In this document: one piece after another, positions 1-9,648 of the stretch
Layout: each line of letters begins with the position of its first letter
How positions within the stretch are numbered: the first letter of the stretch is position 1
NCBI RefSeq assembly: GCF_011397115.1
Contig: NZ_AP022822.1
Span: 975,001-1,039,000 of the forward strand
Source of the DNA: Enterococcus saigonensis
Lineage (GTDB): Bacteria; Bacillota; Bacilli; Lactobacillales; Enterococcaceae
Length of the DNA stretch: 64,000 nucleotides
Direction of reading: 5' to 3'
Translations under genes and position numbers: made by a program
The notes under the pieces: generated by a model
Told to the model about the DNA's origin: nothing
The model's database searches: none
The model's input: the letters and a program-made list of their open reading frames with translations, nothing else

Positions 1-59
1 AAAGATAGTTTTTTATGACGATTTGTTGTAGGAAGCTTTACAATCAAGGAGGGTTTATT

Positions 60-1079
60 TTGAAACAAAAAATTGCTGTCTTAGGACCTGGGTCATGGGG
101 AACGGCGTTAGCGCAAGTTTTATCAGAAAATGGTCATGAAGTAAGAATTTGGGGGAACAATCCGGCACAGATTGATGAGATTAATACCTACCATACTAAT
201 CGTCATTATTTGCCTGATGTGAAGCTACCAGAAAATATTATTGCAGTCAAAGATATTAATGAAGCGCTAGACGATTGTGATGCAGCTCTTTTTGTTGTAC
301 CAACAAAAGCTATGCGAATTGTGGCAAAGGAATTTGCGGAAAATGTAAAACATCAGCCTGTAATTATTCATGCCTCTAAAGGATTAGAACAAGAAAGTCA
401 TAAACGCATTTCTGAAATTTTGATTGAAGAAATTCCTGCTGAAAATCGTAAAGCTGTTGTTGTTTTATCTGGACCAAGTCACGCAGAAGAAGTGGTACGT
501 CATGACATCACGACAATTACAGCTGCAAGCGTTGATCAAGCAGCAGCAGAGTACGTTCAAGATTTATTTATGAATGATTATTTTAGAATTTATACCAATG
601 ATGATGTTATCGGTGTTGAAACAGGTGCTGCTTTAAAAAATATTATTGCCATTGGTGCAGGAGCAATCCATGGCCTAGGCTATGGTGATGATGCTAAAGC
701 TGCCATTATGACCCGCGGGCTAGCCGAGATTAGTCGTCTTGGCGTGGCGATGGGAGCTAATCCATTAACTTTCATTGGTTTAAGTGGTGTGGGAGATTTA
801 ATTGTGACATGTACCAGTGTTCATTCCCGTAACTGGCGTGCTGGAAATTTATTAGGAAAAGGTCATTCACTAGATGAAGTCTTAGATAATATGGGGATGA
901 TTGTTGAAGGTGTAGCAACGACTAAAGCTGCTATGGAGTTGGCCCAAACATTAAAAATTGAAATGCCAATTACAGAAACGATTTATAGTGTTTTGTATGA
1001 TAATAAACCAATTAAAGATGCCGCTCGTGACATCATGTTGCGGGATGGTCGTAAAGAAAATGAGTTTACTTTGAATTAA
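60..1079 (+). CDS. gpsA: NAD(P)H-dependent glycerol-3-phosphate dehydrogenase
   Basis: Cytosolic enzyme that reduces dihydroxyacetone phosphate to sn-glycerol-3-phosphate for phospholipid and lipoteichoic acid synthesis. The N-terminal Rossmann motif [10 protein letters not shown] is visible. The C-terminal domain carries the family segment [15 protein letters not shown] with the catalytic lysine, and [12 protein letters not shown] chose a TTG start at 60 because AAGGAGGG (46-53) lies 6 bases upstream; the longer frame from 15 has no ribosome binding site. This gives 339 residues, the usual family length. galU follows after 16 bases, so the two are probably co-transcribed, a pairing familiar in enterococci. 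The promoter lies left of the window. Confidence 0.96.
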   Translation: MKQKIAVLGPGSWGTALAQVLSENGHEVRIWGNNPAQIDEINTYHTNRHYLPDVKLPENIIAVKDINEALDDCDAALFVVPTKAMRIVAKEFAENVKHQPVIIHASKGLEQESHKRISEILIEEIPAENRKAVVVLSGPSHAEEVVRHDITTITAASVDQAAAEYVQDLFMNDYFRIYTNDDVIGVETGAALKNIIAIGAGAIHGLGYGDDAKAAIMTRGLAEISRLGVAMGANPLTFIGLSGVGDLIVTCTSVHSRNWRAGNLLGKGHSLDEVLDNMGMIVEGVATTKAAMELAQTLKIEMPITETIYSVLYDNKPIKDAARDIMLRDGRKENEFTLN

Positions 1080-1095
1080 CGGGGAGTTTTAGAGA

Positions 1096-1986
1096 ATGAA
1101 AGTAAAAAAAGCTGTTATTCCTGCTGCCGGGTTAGGAACCCGTTTTTTGCCCGCGACCAAAGCAATGGCAAAAGAAATGTTACCAATTGTTGATAAACCA
1201 ACAATTCAATTTATTGTAGAAGAAGCATTAAAATCAGGGATTGAAGATATTTTAATTGTAACTGGTAAAGCCAAACGACCGATCGAGGATCATTTTGATG
1301 CTAATATTGAATTGGAAACTAATTTAAAAGAAAAAGGTAAGACAGAATTATTAAAATTAGTGGAAGAAACTACGGATGTTAACTTGCATTTTATTCGACA
1401 ATCCCATCCCAAAGGCTTAGGACATGCAGTTTTGCAAGCTAAAGCATTTGTCGGCAACGAACCGTTTGTTGTTATGTTAGGCGATGACTTAATGGAAGAT
1501 AAAGTACCATTAACAAAACAATTAATTAATGACTACGAAAAAACCCATGCGTCAACAATTGCCGTTATGAAAGTACCACATGAAGATACGTCTAAATATG
1601 GTATTATTAATCCTGGTGAACAAGTTCAGCCTGGTCTGTACAATGTTAAAAATTTCGTTGAAAAGCCAACACCAGAAAAAGCACCTAGTGATTTAGCAAT
1701 TATTGGTCGCTATTTATTGACACCAGAGATTTTTAATGTTTTAGAAGTGCAAAAACCTGGTGCGGGGAATGAAATTCAATTAACAGATGCTATTGATGAG
1801 CTAAATAAAACCCAACGTGTTTTTGCGCGGGAATTTAAAGGGCAACGTTATGATGTTGGCGACAAATTAGGTTTTATGAAAACGAGCATTGATTATGGAC
1901 TAAAACATCCTGAAGTAAAAGATGGTCTAAAGGATTACATTTTAGAATTAGCGGATACATTTAAAAAAGAACAAAAAATAAAATAA
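1096..1986 (+). CDS. galU: UTP-glucose-1-phosphate uridylyltransferase
   Basis: Makes UDP-glucose from UTP and glucose-1-phosphate, feeding glycolipid, teichoic acid and exopolysaccharide glycosylation. The nucleotidyltransferase signature [19 protein letters not shown] lies at residues 12-30 and the downstream segment NFVEKPTP is typical of bacterial GalU. The length of 296 residues matches the family. It lies directly after gpsA and is followed by a strong intrinsic terminator, so gpsA-galU form one unit. The phosphoglucomutase at 27.0 kb would supply its substrate. Confidence 0.96.
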   Translation: MKVKKAVIPAAGLGTRFLPATKAMAKEMLPIVDKPTIQFIVEEALKSGIEDILIVTGKAKRPIEDHFDANIELETNLKEKGKTELLKLVEETTDVNLHFIRQSHPKGLGHAVLQAKAFVGNEPFVVMLGDDLMEDKVPLTKQLINDYEKTHASTIAVMKVPHEDTSKYGIINPGEQVQPGLYNVKNFVEKPTPEKAPSDLAIIGRYLLTPEIFNVLEVQKPGAGNEIQLTDAIDELNKTQRVFAREFKGQRYDVGDKLGFMKTSIDYGLKHPEVKDGLKDYILELADTFKKEQKIK

Positions 1987-1994
1987 ACGTACAG

Positions 1995-2030
1995 AACCTA
2001 CGAAAGATTTTTTCTTACGTAGGTTTTTTG
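1995..2030 (+). terminator. Rho-independent terminator after galU
   Basis: AACCTACG (1995-2002) pairs perfectly with CGTAGGTT (2018-2025) and is followed by a T run. It closes the gpsA-galU unit. Confidence 0.9.
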
Positions 2031-2033
2031 TTT

Positions 2034-2062
2034 TTGGAAGCGGCTTATAAAAGGGGTACAAT
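2034..2062 (+). promoter_or_regulatory. Sigma-A type promoter for the DUF948/YtxH pair
   Basis: TTGGAA (2034-2039) and TACAAT (2057-2062) are separated by 17 bases. They sit between the galU terminator and the next gene, about 110 bases before its start. Confidence 0.55.
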
Positions 2063-2172
2063 GGGAAAATAGAAAAATTCATTTGTTCTTTTTATTTGTT
2101 TCAAAAGATACCTCGTGATATGCTTAGTATGACGGAATTTAAAAAATTTCAGTGTTGGAAAGGAGTTTTGGC

Positions 2173-2607
2173 ATGAGTGGGGGAGAAATTGCAGCATTAA
2201 TTGCAGCGATTGCCTTTGCTGTCTTAGTGGTATTTGTTATTCGTTTACTAACCCAAGTACAAAAAACAGTAGCAAGCGTCAGTACGACCGTGGAGGAAGC
2301 AAATAAAACAATTCGTGTAGTTACTAAAGATGTGGATGTTTTAACGAGTGAGGTAGAAGGATTATTGGTTAAAACCAATACTTTACTAAACGATGTTAAT
2401 GGGAAAGTGGCCACCATTGATCCACTATTTACCGCAGTTGCCGATTTAAGTGAAAGTATTTCAGACTTAAATCGTTCGGGTAAAAATGCAGTCGCAAAAT
2501 TAGGTGCAGTTGGTAAAACAACTGCGCAAGCAACAGTGGCGGGTAAAGTTGGTCAAACAGCATTAAAATTTTTCAATAAACAACGTGAAAATTCAAAAAG
2601 TAAATAG
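2173..2607 (+). CDS. DUF948 membrane-anchored protein
   Basis: A 144-residue protein with one N-terminal membrane helix (about residues 4-28, rich in A, I, V and L). A predicted helical, amphipathic region follows (TQVQKTVASVSTTVEEANKT, then more heptad-like segments) and a basic, polar C terminus. The shape and repeats match DUF948, found next to YtxH-type proteins in Firmicutes and often called general stress proteins. I chose ATG at 2173 because GGAAAGGAG (2157-2165) lies 7 bases upstream; the GTG at 2152 precedes this site. No enzymatic motif is visible and the molecular role is unknown. Confidence 0.8.
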   Translation: MSGGEIAALIAAIAFAVLVVFVIRLLTQVQKTVASVSTTVEEANKTIRVVTKDVDVLTSEVEGLLVKTNTLLNDVNGKVATIDPLFTAVADLSESISDLNRSGKNAVAKLGAVGKTTAQATVAGKVGQTALKFFNKQRENSKSK

Positions 2608-2626
2608 ATAAAATGGAGGGATTCAA

Positions 2627-3304
2627 ATGGGAAAAACAAGTGGATTTTTATTAGGAGCAGTAGTAGGTGGTGCTGCCGCCGCCGCTGCGGTAATGTTGCT
2701 TGCACCAGAATCTGGTAAAGAATTACGCAAAAAATTAGCTGCCCATACTGATGATTTGTTAGATTTTGCCAGTGATTATGCAGATATCGCAAAAGAAAAG
2801 AGTCATGATTTAACAGACATCGCTAAAGAGAAAGCAGTTAAATTATCACAACAAGCTGAAGAGACAGCAGATACTTTAAAAAACAAGACAAGTGATTCCT
2901 TAGAAGATTTACAAGATTCATCTGCTGATCTCATTGCTAATTTGAAAAAGCAAACAGGAGATCTCTCTGAAAAATTTAAAAAATCAGCTGCAGAAGTAAA
3001 AGAGCAAGGTCAAGCTATCGCCGAAGATAAAAAAGAGGACATGGATGATATTGTCATTGACGCAACTAAAGGTGCAAAAGAGATGAAAGAAACACTTAAA
3101 GAGGGTGTGTCTGAAGCAAAACCTGTGGCTGAATCTTTAAAAGAAAATACTAAAGATGTAAAAAAAGAAGTTGCGGCACAAGTAAAAGCTGATACCGCTG
3201 ATGTAAAAGATGTTGTGACAGAGGAAACAAAGATGGCGGCAAAAGATTTTAAAGTAGCGGAAAAAGAACTAAAAGAAAAAGTGGAAGAAAATAATCCAGA
3301 ATAA
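2627..3304 (+). CDS. YtxH-like protein with long helical tail
   Basis: A 225-residue protein. It begins with a YtxH-type hydrophobic segment (about residues 5-26: GFLLGAVVGGAAAAAAVMLL) and the motif APESGKELRKKL. The rest is a long charged helix with repeated AKEK, TADVKD and KELKEK-type units and many 11-residue-like repeats, resembling late-embryogenesis or apolipoprotein-like helices. The start has a good ribosome binding site (GGAGGG, 7 bases). It is transcribed with the DUF948 gene 19 bases upstream and ends at its own terminator. Homologues of such pairs are often stress-induced; here that is inference. Confidence 0.8.
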   Translation: MGKTSGFLLGAVVGGAAAAAAVMLLAPESGKELRKKLAAHTDDLLDFASDYADIAKEKSHDLTDIAKEKAVKLSQQAEETADTLKNKTSDSLEDLQDSSADLIANLKKQTGDLSEKFKKSAAEVKEQGQAIAEDKKEDMDDIVIDATKGAKEMKETLKEGVSEAKPVAESLKENTKDVKKEVAAQVKADTADVKDVVTEETKMAAKDFKVAEKELKEKVEENNPE

Positions 3305-3310
3305 CAAAAA

Positions 3311-3339
3311 AACTGTCGCAAATTTTGCGACAGTTTTTT
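3311..3339 (+). terminator. Rho-independent terminator after the YtxH-like gene
   Basis: AACTGTCGC (3311-3319) pairs with GCGACAGTT (3327-3335), followed by T residues. Confidence 0.9.
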
Positions 3340-3398
3340 ATCTGGTAAGTTAATGGAGAGTAAAATGAAGCGGAATTATTTAAGATTTCTCTCTGCTC

Positions 3399-3433
3399 AA
3401 AAAAGCCCAATCTTTATCTAAGATTGGGCTTTT
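3399..3433 (-). terminator. Rho-independent terminator of pepQ
   Basis: AAAAGCCCAATCT (3401-3413) pairs with AGATTGGGCTTTT (3421-3433). The T run lies on the minus strand, just downstream of pepQ. T residues on both sides would allow bidirectional use. Confidence 0.85.
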
Positions 3434-3458
3434 GAAGATTTTAATACGATAATCTTTC

Positions 3459-4565
3459 TTATTTTGTAATAATTTGTAATTCTTTGGGTGTCTTGGTAAA
3501 AGGTTTGCAGCCATCTTGGGTGACATAAATACAATCTTCAATTCGGACTCCAACTTCTCCAGGTAAATAAATTCCTGGTTCAATTGAAAAACACATACCT
3601 TCTTCAATAACTAAATTGTTACCTTCAACCAAAGACGGAAATTCATGAACGGTAGTACCAATACCATGTCCAAGCCGATGGTTGAAATATTTTCCATAAC
3701 CAGCTTTCTCAATAACATCACGTGCAACTTTATCAATTTGAGCTGCAGTAACACCTGGGCGAACAAAATTTTGGGCAGCTAATTGAGCTTCTAAGACAAT
3801 TTGATAAATTTTTTCTTGTAAAGCTGTTGGTTTCTCAAAGGCTACTGTGCGCGTAGCGTCACTGCAATACCCTTTCCAAACAACACCTAAATCAAAGAGA
3901 ACCAATTCGTTTGGAATGATCTTACGTTCACCGGGGGCTCCATGAGGATTGGCTGCATTATCACCAGCCAAAACGATAGTATCAAAACTCATTTGGCTAA
4001 CGCCGCCTCGTTTCAATTGATATTCAATTTCTGCTGTGATTTCAGCTTCTGAAGCATTTGCCCGTATTGCTGCAAAACCAATTTTAAAAGCCTCATCAGC
4101 CCAAGCTCCAGCTTCTTGTAAAAGTTTAATTTCACCAGCAGTCTTACGCAATTGACTTTGTTGAATAATAGGAGTTAAATCAAAATTAAAATCTGTATGC
4201 AATAAAAGCGAACGAAGGATTTCAAGACGATCAACAGTTAAATGATTTTTTTCAATTGCAATCTGTTTGGGTTCATCATAGCGTGCTTTAATCGCTGCTA
4301 CGATTAATTGCCAAGGATTTTCATTATCAGCATATCCTAAAACATCAAATTGCCAGTTACTATTCTTAGCTGTTTCAACTTCTAAAGCTGGGGTAAATAA
4401 AAAAGGATCGGAGTTAGCCGAAATAAACAATGCCAAGACGCGTTCATGTGGATCACTTTTATAACCAGAATAATAAGCAATGTGGTCAGGATTGGAAATA
4501 TAAGCCAACGGGATATCGTGAGATTTTAACCAGGACTTTAACTCTTCAATTTTTACTAAGTTCAT
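3459..4565 (-). CDS. pepQ: Xaa-Pro dipeptidase (M24 family)
   Basis: Cytosolic metallopeptidase that cleaves dipeptides ending in proline. It has an N-terminal creatinase-like domain (about residues 1-125) and a C-terminal pitta-bread domain (about 130-368). Visible metal-ligand motifs include FDLGVVWKGYCSDATRT, the HRLGHGIGTTVHE segment, SIEPGIYLPGEVGVRIED and the final E region. I chose ATG at 4565, which gives 368 residues and has GAAGG just upstream, over the longer start at 4598. It is transcribed divergently from ccpA, the classical arrangement in lactic acid bacteria, where pepQ is often under CcpA control. Confidence 0.94.
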   Translation of the reverse strand: MNLVKIEELKSWLKSHDIPLAYISNPDHIAYYSGYKSDPHERVLALFISANSDPFLFTPALEVETAKNSNWQFDVLGYADNENPWQLIVAAIKARYDEPKQIAIEKNHLTVDRLEILRSLLLHTDFNFDLTPIIQQSQLRKTAGEIKLLQEAGAWADEAFKIGFAAIRANASEAEITAEIEYQLKRGGVSQMSFDTIVLAGDNAANPHGAPGERKIIPNELVLFDLGVVWKGYCSDATRTVAFEKPTALQEKIYQIVLEAQLAAQNFVRPGVTAAQIDKVARDVIEKAGYGKYFNHRLGHGIGTTVHEFPSLVEGNNLVIEEGMCFSIEPGIYLPGEVGVRIEDCIYVTQDGCKPFTKTPKELQIITK

Positions 4566-4660
4566 ATAGAAACCTTCTTTCAAAATAGTCATCTTCATTT
4601 TAGCATACTTCTTTTAAAAAAGAATTTTTGAAAAATGATAAAAATTTTCAGGAAAGGAAA

Positions 4661-4698
4661 GTAAAACGGTTGCATTATGATTCTTTCCATGCTATTCT
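4661..4698 (+). promoter_or_regulatory. ccpA promoter with overlapping cre-like site
   Basis: TTGCAT (4670-4675) and TATTCT (4693-4698) are spaced 17 bases apart, about 65 bases before the ccpA ATG. A cre-like sequence, AAAACGGTTGCA, overlaps the -35 box. It matches the core of the consensus but misses the outer TG. This suggests autoregulation of ccpA, as described in other lactic acid bacteria. Confidence 0.5.
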
Positions 4699-4763
4699 AA
4701 CAAAGAAATGTAAATGGTATTTTCAGAAAATACAAATCAATTCATTAAATAAGGAGATATGAA

Positions 4764-5765
4764 ATGGACAAACAAACAATTACGATTTATGATGTTGCCC
4801 GAGAAGCCAATGTGTCAATGGCTACTGTTTCGCGTGTTGTTAATGGCAATCCTAACGTGAAGCCTGCTACACGCAAAAAAGTTTTGGAGGTTATTGATCG
4901 CTTGGATTACCGTCCCAATGCTGTTGCCCGTGGTTTAGCAAGTAAAAAAACGACAACAGTGGGCGTTATTATTCCCGATGTTAGCAATATGTATTTTGCT
5001 TCATTAGCTCGTGGAATTGATGATGTCGCAACAATGTACAAATACAATATTATCTTAGCAAACTCAGATGGGGATACACAAAAAGAAGTAAACGTCTTAA
5101 ATAATTTATTAGCAAAACAAGTTGATGGTGTAATTTTCATGGGACATCGTATTACCGATGAAATTCGAGGAGAATTTTCGCGTTCGAAGACACCTGTTGT
5201 ATTAGCCGGCTCAATTGATCCAGATGAGCAAGTAGGTAGTGTTAATATTGATTATATGACTGCAACCAAAGATGCTGTTAATCTATTAGCAAAAAATGTT
5301 AATGAAAAAATTGCCTTTGTAAGTGGTGCGTTAATTGATCCAATTAATGGTCAAAATCGTTTGCAAGGGTATAAAGAAGCCTTAAAGGAAAATGATTTAG
5401 AGTACAATGAAGGGTTAATTTTTGAAGCAAAATATAACTTTAAAGATGGCATTTCCTTAGTTTCTCGCTTAAAAAATAGTGGTGCAACAGCAGCTTTTGT
5501 TACGGATGATGAACTTGCAATTGGTATTTTAGACGGTCTAGTTGACGAAGGTGTCAATGTGCCAGAGAACTTTGAAATTGTGACAAGTAATAATTCATTA
5601 CTAACAGATGTGGCACGTCCGCGACTGTCTAGCATTACGCAACCTTTGTATGATATCGGTGCGGTTTCAATGCGCTTATTAACGAAAATGATGAATAAAG
5701 AAGAAGTCGAAGAAAAAACAATCATCTTACCTTATGGTATCGATGAAAAAGGTTCAACAAAATAG
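4764..5765 (+). CDS. ccpA: Catabolite control protein A (LacI family)
   Basis: Global carbon regulator that binds cre sites together with HPr phosphorylated on Ser46. The LacI-type helix-turn-helix is at residues 5-25 (TIYDVAREANVSMATVSRVV) and the hinge helix at about 50-57 (PNAVARGLAS). The periplasmic-binding-protein-like core runs to about residue 330. The 333-residue length is standard. The divergent pepQ neighbour supports CcpA over other LacI members. A strong ribosome binding site (AAGGAG) precedes the start and a terminator follows the stop. Several cre-like sites in this window are candidate targets: at 4661, 15285, 15474 and 19435. Confidence 0.95.
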   Translation: MDKQTITIYDVAREANVSMATVSRVVNGNPNVKPATRKKVLEVIDRLDYRPNAVARGLASKKTTTVGVIIPDVSNMYFASLARGIDDVATMYKYNIILANSDGDTQKEVNVLNNLLAKQVDGVIFMGHRITDEIRGEFSRSKTPVVLAGSIDPDEQVGSVNIDYMTATKDAVNLLAKNVNEKIAFVSGALIDPINGQNRLQGYKEALKENDLEYNEGLIFEAKYNFKDGISLVSRLKNSGATAAFVTDDELAIGILDGLVDEGVNVPENFEIVTSNNSLLTDVARPRLSSITQPLYDIGAVSMRLLTKMMNKEEVEEKTIILPYGIDEKGSTK

Positions 5766-5778
5766 TAAAGTATGTTTT

Positions 5779-5815
5779 AAACAGTCTCCATGCTATCTTG
5801 CGGAGGCTGTTTTTA
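5779..5815 (+). terminator. Rho-independent terminator after ccpA
   Basis: AAACAGTCTCC (5779-5789) pairs with GGAGGCTGTTT (5802-5812) with one G-T pair, followed by T residues. Confidence 0.85.
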
Positions 5816-5898
5816 TATTAGCTAAAATGTGATTAAAAAGGTAATTCACTTTTTATCCTGCAAGAAGAGGTCGATTCGCTGGTAAAATAGTAGTGAAA

Positions 5899-5925
5899 AA
5901 AAGCAGGCGAAAATTCGCCTGCTTT
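5899..5925 (-). terminator. Rho-independent terminator of the class A PBP gene
   Basis: AAAGCAGGCGAA pairs with TTCGCCTGCTTT around a 2-base loop. It starts three bases after the minus-strand stop codon, and A residues on the plus strand supply the U run. Confidence 0.85.
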
Positions 5926-5927
5926 AA

Positions 5928-8411
5928 TTATTGTCCCGTATTATTAGCAGTACCATTGTTAGTTGTGTTGTTATTAGTTGCACCATTACTGGTATTTGAA
6001 TTGTTACTAGTCGTATTACCGTTAGTAGTATTCGTATTATTATTAGTACTGTTACCATTAGTGGTTGTGTTGTTTTTTTGTTGGCTATTAGTGGTTTTTT
6101 GTTTTGCGTAAATTTTATTCCAATAATCGGCGTAATTCGCATCTGTGCCACCAATGCCAAAACGGTAATTACTTTCTCCGGGTCCATTTTTTGCCCAAAG
6201 AGAAGTTGTCGTATCGTTTGGAACTTGCATAGTAGCGCCGTTATAGCTAATACTACCTGGTAATTCGCCAGTAGCTTTAGCCACTGTTTCTTGTTTTACT
6301 GAAGCATCTAATTTGAATTTTTGATCGGTACCAAAAATATCTGGATTAGCCATATAAATGCGATTAATTAAATAAGCCATGTAATTCCCCGTTCTCGTTC
6401 CAGCACCGTTGTCATTTTTTTCTTTTTGGCTATCCATTCCTGACCAACTGCCAATAGTAACTTTTGGTGTTGAAACAATTAGCCATGAATCGCGATAATA
6501 ATCAGAAGATCCAGTCTTGCCAACCCAGTCTGCCTGGCCTAGATACCAATTTAAATTGCTGATAGTAGACTTAAAGGGGGTAGTGATTCCTTGACTTAAA
6601 ACATTACGCATCAAATTATTCATGATTGATGCAGTTGCCTTGGAAAAGATTCGAACAGGTTTATTTTCATGTTTGTAAATATCTTTTCCTTGACTGTCCG
6701 TAATGGATTCAATCAAATAACCTTGCTGGTAGACACCACCGTTTGCTAAAGCTTGAAAACCATTTGTTTGCTGAACTGTGGTGACATCCATTGGTCCTAA
6801 TGGGGCAGATTCAACATTCCAAGAATTATTGGCCGGAAAGTTCATTTTCGCCAAATAATTGTCATAGACAAAGTCTGCTGATTTTTTTTCTTGTAATTCT
6901 TGGTAAACATGATATGCCGTAATGTTGGTCGATTCTGCTAAGGCATCCTCAACTGTTTGAAACGTTTTTGACCCCTTATTAGTAGCATTAACAATTTCTT
7001 TGCCAGCATCTTCGCCGGCTTTCCATTTAGCTGGATAATCCGAAATGCGGGTTTGGCTACCGATTAGACCTTGGTCAATGGCCGGACCATATACTAAAAT
7101 CGGTTTAATCGTAGAACCTGCCGCGCGAGAAGTATCAAAGGCGTGGTTATTTTGATTATCACTGAAATCACGACTGCCAATAAAGCCTAGGATTTTTCCA
7201 GTTGCATTATCCATCATGACATTTCCAACTTCGATTTTATCGCCATTATAATTGTCCAACATGTAACCATATTCTGCTACACCCTTTTGCATAGCATCAT
7301 AGATTTTTTTGTCAATAGTCGACTTAACTGTATAACCACCGTTGACTAATTCATTTTGCGCTTTTTCAAGATATGCCTCTTTGGTCTTTTTCTTTTCGTA
7401 ATCTTGAGTGGAGACGCCATCGTCTTTAGCCAATTTTTGAGCAACGATACTTTTAGCTTCGTTCATAACCGTATAATATAAGAAACCATGGTCATCATTA
7501 TTTTGCGTTTGTTGTTTTAAGAAGTCTTTTTTCAGATCATACTTTTTAGCTGCTTCGTATTCTTTTTTACTAATATCATGATTACGGTACATACTAAAAA
7601 GGACAAAATCTTTTCGTTCTAAGCCAGCAGTGACATTTTCTTTTAATTTACCCGTGTTATCAAAGGGACTGTAAATAATCGGACTTTGTGGCAAGCCGGC
7701 AATAAAAGCTGCTTGTGGCAAGTTAACATCTTTAGCATCTTTCCCAAAAATACCTTTTGCTGCCTCTTGAACGCCGGCGATATTTTGGCCTTTGTTGTTA
7801 CGACCAAAAGGTGAGACGTTTAGATACATCGTCACTATTTCATCTTTACTAAAGAATTTTTCAACTTCCATAGCCAAAAGAATTTCATTTGCTTTTCGTT
7901 TGAAAGTAGTCTCACTGGTTAAAACTTGTTGCTTGACTAATTGCTGCGTTAAAGTAGAACCACCACCGCCGCCAAAACCAGTTGCTTCTGATAATAGTGC
8001 ACGGACGACTGCTTTTGGTACTACACCATTGTGTTCATAAAAGTATTCATCCTCGGTGGCAATAATCGCTTTTTTGAGTAAGTCAGAAACTTGATCTGAC
8101 TTTACAGATGTTCGAAATAAATCAGAACGGATGGTAGCAATCGAACTGTTATCGGCATAAGTTAATTTAGAGGTTTGCGATACGTCCCCTAATTCTTTTT
8201 GCATAGTCGCTTTTTTTGGTGCTGGTGTATCTTCGACTAAATAAGCGAAATAGCCGGCACCAATTCCTAATGCTAATGCACCACCAATAATCAGACACGA
8301 AATTCCAACTAAAATTAAGGAATGCAAAACCCGTAATGAGATATTAAAGTAAAACCAGCCTTTTTTTCGATCAGAAAAAGGCTCATCATGATGTTTTTGC
8401 TTTTTAGGCAA
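5928..8411 (-). CDS. Class A penicillin-binding protein (bifunctional transglycosylase/transpeptidase)
   Basis: Peptidoglycan polymerase and crosslinker at the outer membrane face. It has a cytosolic N terminus and one membrane helix (about residues 28-58). The GT51 domain is marked by ATEDEYFYEHNGV with Glu120, GGGGSTLTQQLVKQ and a KANEILLAMEVEK segment. The transpeptidase has SxxK at Ser433-Lys436, STN at 494-496 and KTGS at 632-635. The last 57 residues (from about 771) are almost only N, T, G, S and Q. I read a TTG start at 8411, with GAGGTG about 8 bases upstream. Position next to ccpA matches the enterococcal PBP1b (PbpZ) type; that name is inference. Confidence 0.9.
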   Translation of the reverse strand: MPKKQKHHDEPFSDRKKGWFYFNISLRVLHSLILVGISCLIIGGALALGIGAGYFAYLVEDTPAPKKATMQKELGDVSQTSKLTYADNSSIATIRSDLFRTSVKSDQVSDLLKKAIIATEDEYFYEHNGVVPKAVVRALLSEATGFGGGGGSTLTQQLVKQQVLTSETTFKRKANEILLAMEVEKFFSKDEIVTMYLNVSPFGRNNKGQNIAGVQEAAKGIFGKDAKDVNLPQAAFIAGLPQSPIIYSPFDNTGKLKENVTAGLERKDFVLFSMYRNHDISKKEYEAAKKYDLKKDFLKQQTQNNDDHGFLYYTVMNEAKSIVAQKLAKDDGVSTQDYEKKKTKEAYLEKAQNELVNGGYTVKSTIDKKIYDAMQKGVAEYGYMLDNYNGDKIEVGNVMMDNATGKILGFIGSRDFSDNQNNHAFDTSRAAGSTIKPILVYGPAIDQGLIGSQTRISDYPAKWKAGEDAGKEIVNATNKGSKTFQTVEDALAESTNITAYHVYQELQEKKSADFVYDNYLAKMNFPANNSWNVESAPLGPMDVTTVQQTNGFQALANGGVYQQGYLIESITDSQGKDIYKHENKPVRIFSKATASIMNNLMRNVLSQGITTPFKSTISNLNWYLGQADWVGKTGSSDYYRDSWLIVSTPKVTIGSWSGMDSQKEKNDNGAGTRTGNYMAYLINRIYMANPDIFGTDQKFKLDASVKQETVAKATGELPGSISYNGATMQVPNDTTTSLWAKNGPGESNYRFGIGGTDANYADYWNKIYAKQKTTNSQQKNNTTTNGNSTNNNTNTTNGNTTSNNSNTSNGATNNNTTNNGTANNTGQ

Positions 8412-8691
8412 TGACTTTCACCTCAGTTTTAAATTTACCGTGTCATTATAGCAAAAAAGTTCTTAAATAGATAGATTTCTACTATTATGGTGGGGAAATA
8501 CTAAGAAAAAACCAAACTTTTAAGGAATAAAATGGGTGTAAAAAGCCTTTTCTTAATATTTTTTTGCGATATACTAAAACAAAGGATAATGACGTTGCTT
8601 TTTATTTAACACTAAAAAATGAGCGTAAAAATTTCTTTTTACCGCTAGCTTAATTACAATAATAAAAAATAACCATGAAAGAAGTGAAGAT

Positions 8692-9582
8692 ATGTTAATA
8701 GGTTCCCATGTTTCCTTTAAAGCTAGCAAGGCCTTACTTTCTTCTGTTGAAGAAGCAGTAAGTTATGAGGCCAATACTTTTATGCTTTATACTGGCGCAC
8801 CACAGAATACCCGACGTAGTGAGATGGATCAAGAAAGTATTGCTACTGGTAAAAAAATGATGCAAGAAAATGCGATGCATGATTTTGTTGTCCATGCACC
8901 TTATATTGTTAATTTAGGAAATACCATTAAACCACAAAATTTTGGCTTTGCCATTGAATTTTTGCGGTCTGAAATTTTACGTGCCCAAGAACTTGGAGCT
9001 AAACAAATTACATTGCATCCTGGAGCTCATGTTGGTGCTGGAACAAAAGCGGGCATTGCGCAAATTATTAAAGGATTAAATGAAGTTTTAACAAAAGATC
9101 AAATTCCTCAAATTGCGTTAGAGACAATGGCTGGTAAAGGTACAGAAATTGGACGTAATTTTGAAGAGTTGGCCGCAATTATTGATGGTGTAACATTGAA
9201 TGATAAATTATCTGTTACTTTTGATACGTGTCATACAAATGATGCTGGTTATAATGTAAGAGAGGATTTCGACGGTGTTTTAGCAGAATTTGACCGAGTA
9301 ATTGGTTTAGAACGTTTAAAAGTTGTTCATTTAAATGACTCTAAAAATCCACAAGGTTCTAAAAAAGATCGACATGCTAATTTAGGATTTGGAACGATTG
9401 GCTTTGAAGCACTACACTATATAGCAAATCACAAAAAGTTAGCTGCGTTGCCTAAAATACTTGAAACACCTTATGTTGGAGAAGATAAAAAAAGCAAAAA
9501 GCCACCTTATAAATTTGAAATTGCTATGTTACGTCGGGGTGTTTTTGATCCAAATTTATTGGAAAAAATTATTGCACAATAA
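8692..9582 (+). CDS. nfo: Endonuclease IV (AP endonuclease)
   Basis: Base-excision repair enzyme that cuts at abasic sites using a trinuclear zinc centre. Metal-ligand motifs of the family are all visible in order: [50 protein letters not shown] and ETPYVG. The 296-residue length is normal. The start has only a weak purine-rich site (GAAGTGAAG). It lies alone between the divergent PBP gene and the convergent ndk, with a shared terminator. The 280-base gap upstream must hold promoters for both nfo and the PBP gene; I could not assign them confidently. Confidence 0.95.
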   Translation: MLIGSHVSFKASKALLSSVEEAVSYEANTFMLYTGAPQNTRRSEMDQESIATGKKMMQENAMHDFVVHAPYIVNLGNTIKPQNFGFAIEFLRSEILRAQELGAKQITLHPGAHVGAGTKAGIAQIIKGLNEVLTKDQIPQIALETMAGKGTEIGRNFEELAAIIDGVTLNDKLSVTFDTCHTNDAGYNVREDFDGVLAEFDRVIGLERLKVVHLNDSKNPQGSKKDRHANLGFGTIGFEALHYIANHKKLAALPKILETPYVGEDKKSKKPPYKFEIAMLRRGVFDPNLLEKIIAQ

Positions 9583-9597
9583 TTCTGCCTTAAAATA

Positions 9598-9648
9598 AAA
9601 AGTAAAGTACAGCGGCAATCAATCTGCCCGCTATACTTTACTTTTTTA
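9598..9648. terminator. Bidirectional terminator between nfo and ndk
   Basis: AAAAGTAAAGTA...AGCGG pairs with CCGCT...TACTTTACTTTT in a long hairpin with A and T runs on either side. It overlaps the ndk stop codon and serves the two convergent genes. Confidence 0.8.

Noticed and set aside
5893..6187. Open frames on both strands opposite the PBP tail
   Set aside because: They arise from the repetitive N/T/G-rich coding sequence of the PBP C terminus. They lack ribosome binding sites and encode low-complexity hydrophobic strings.
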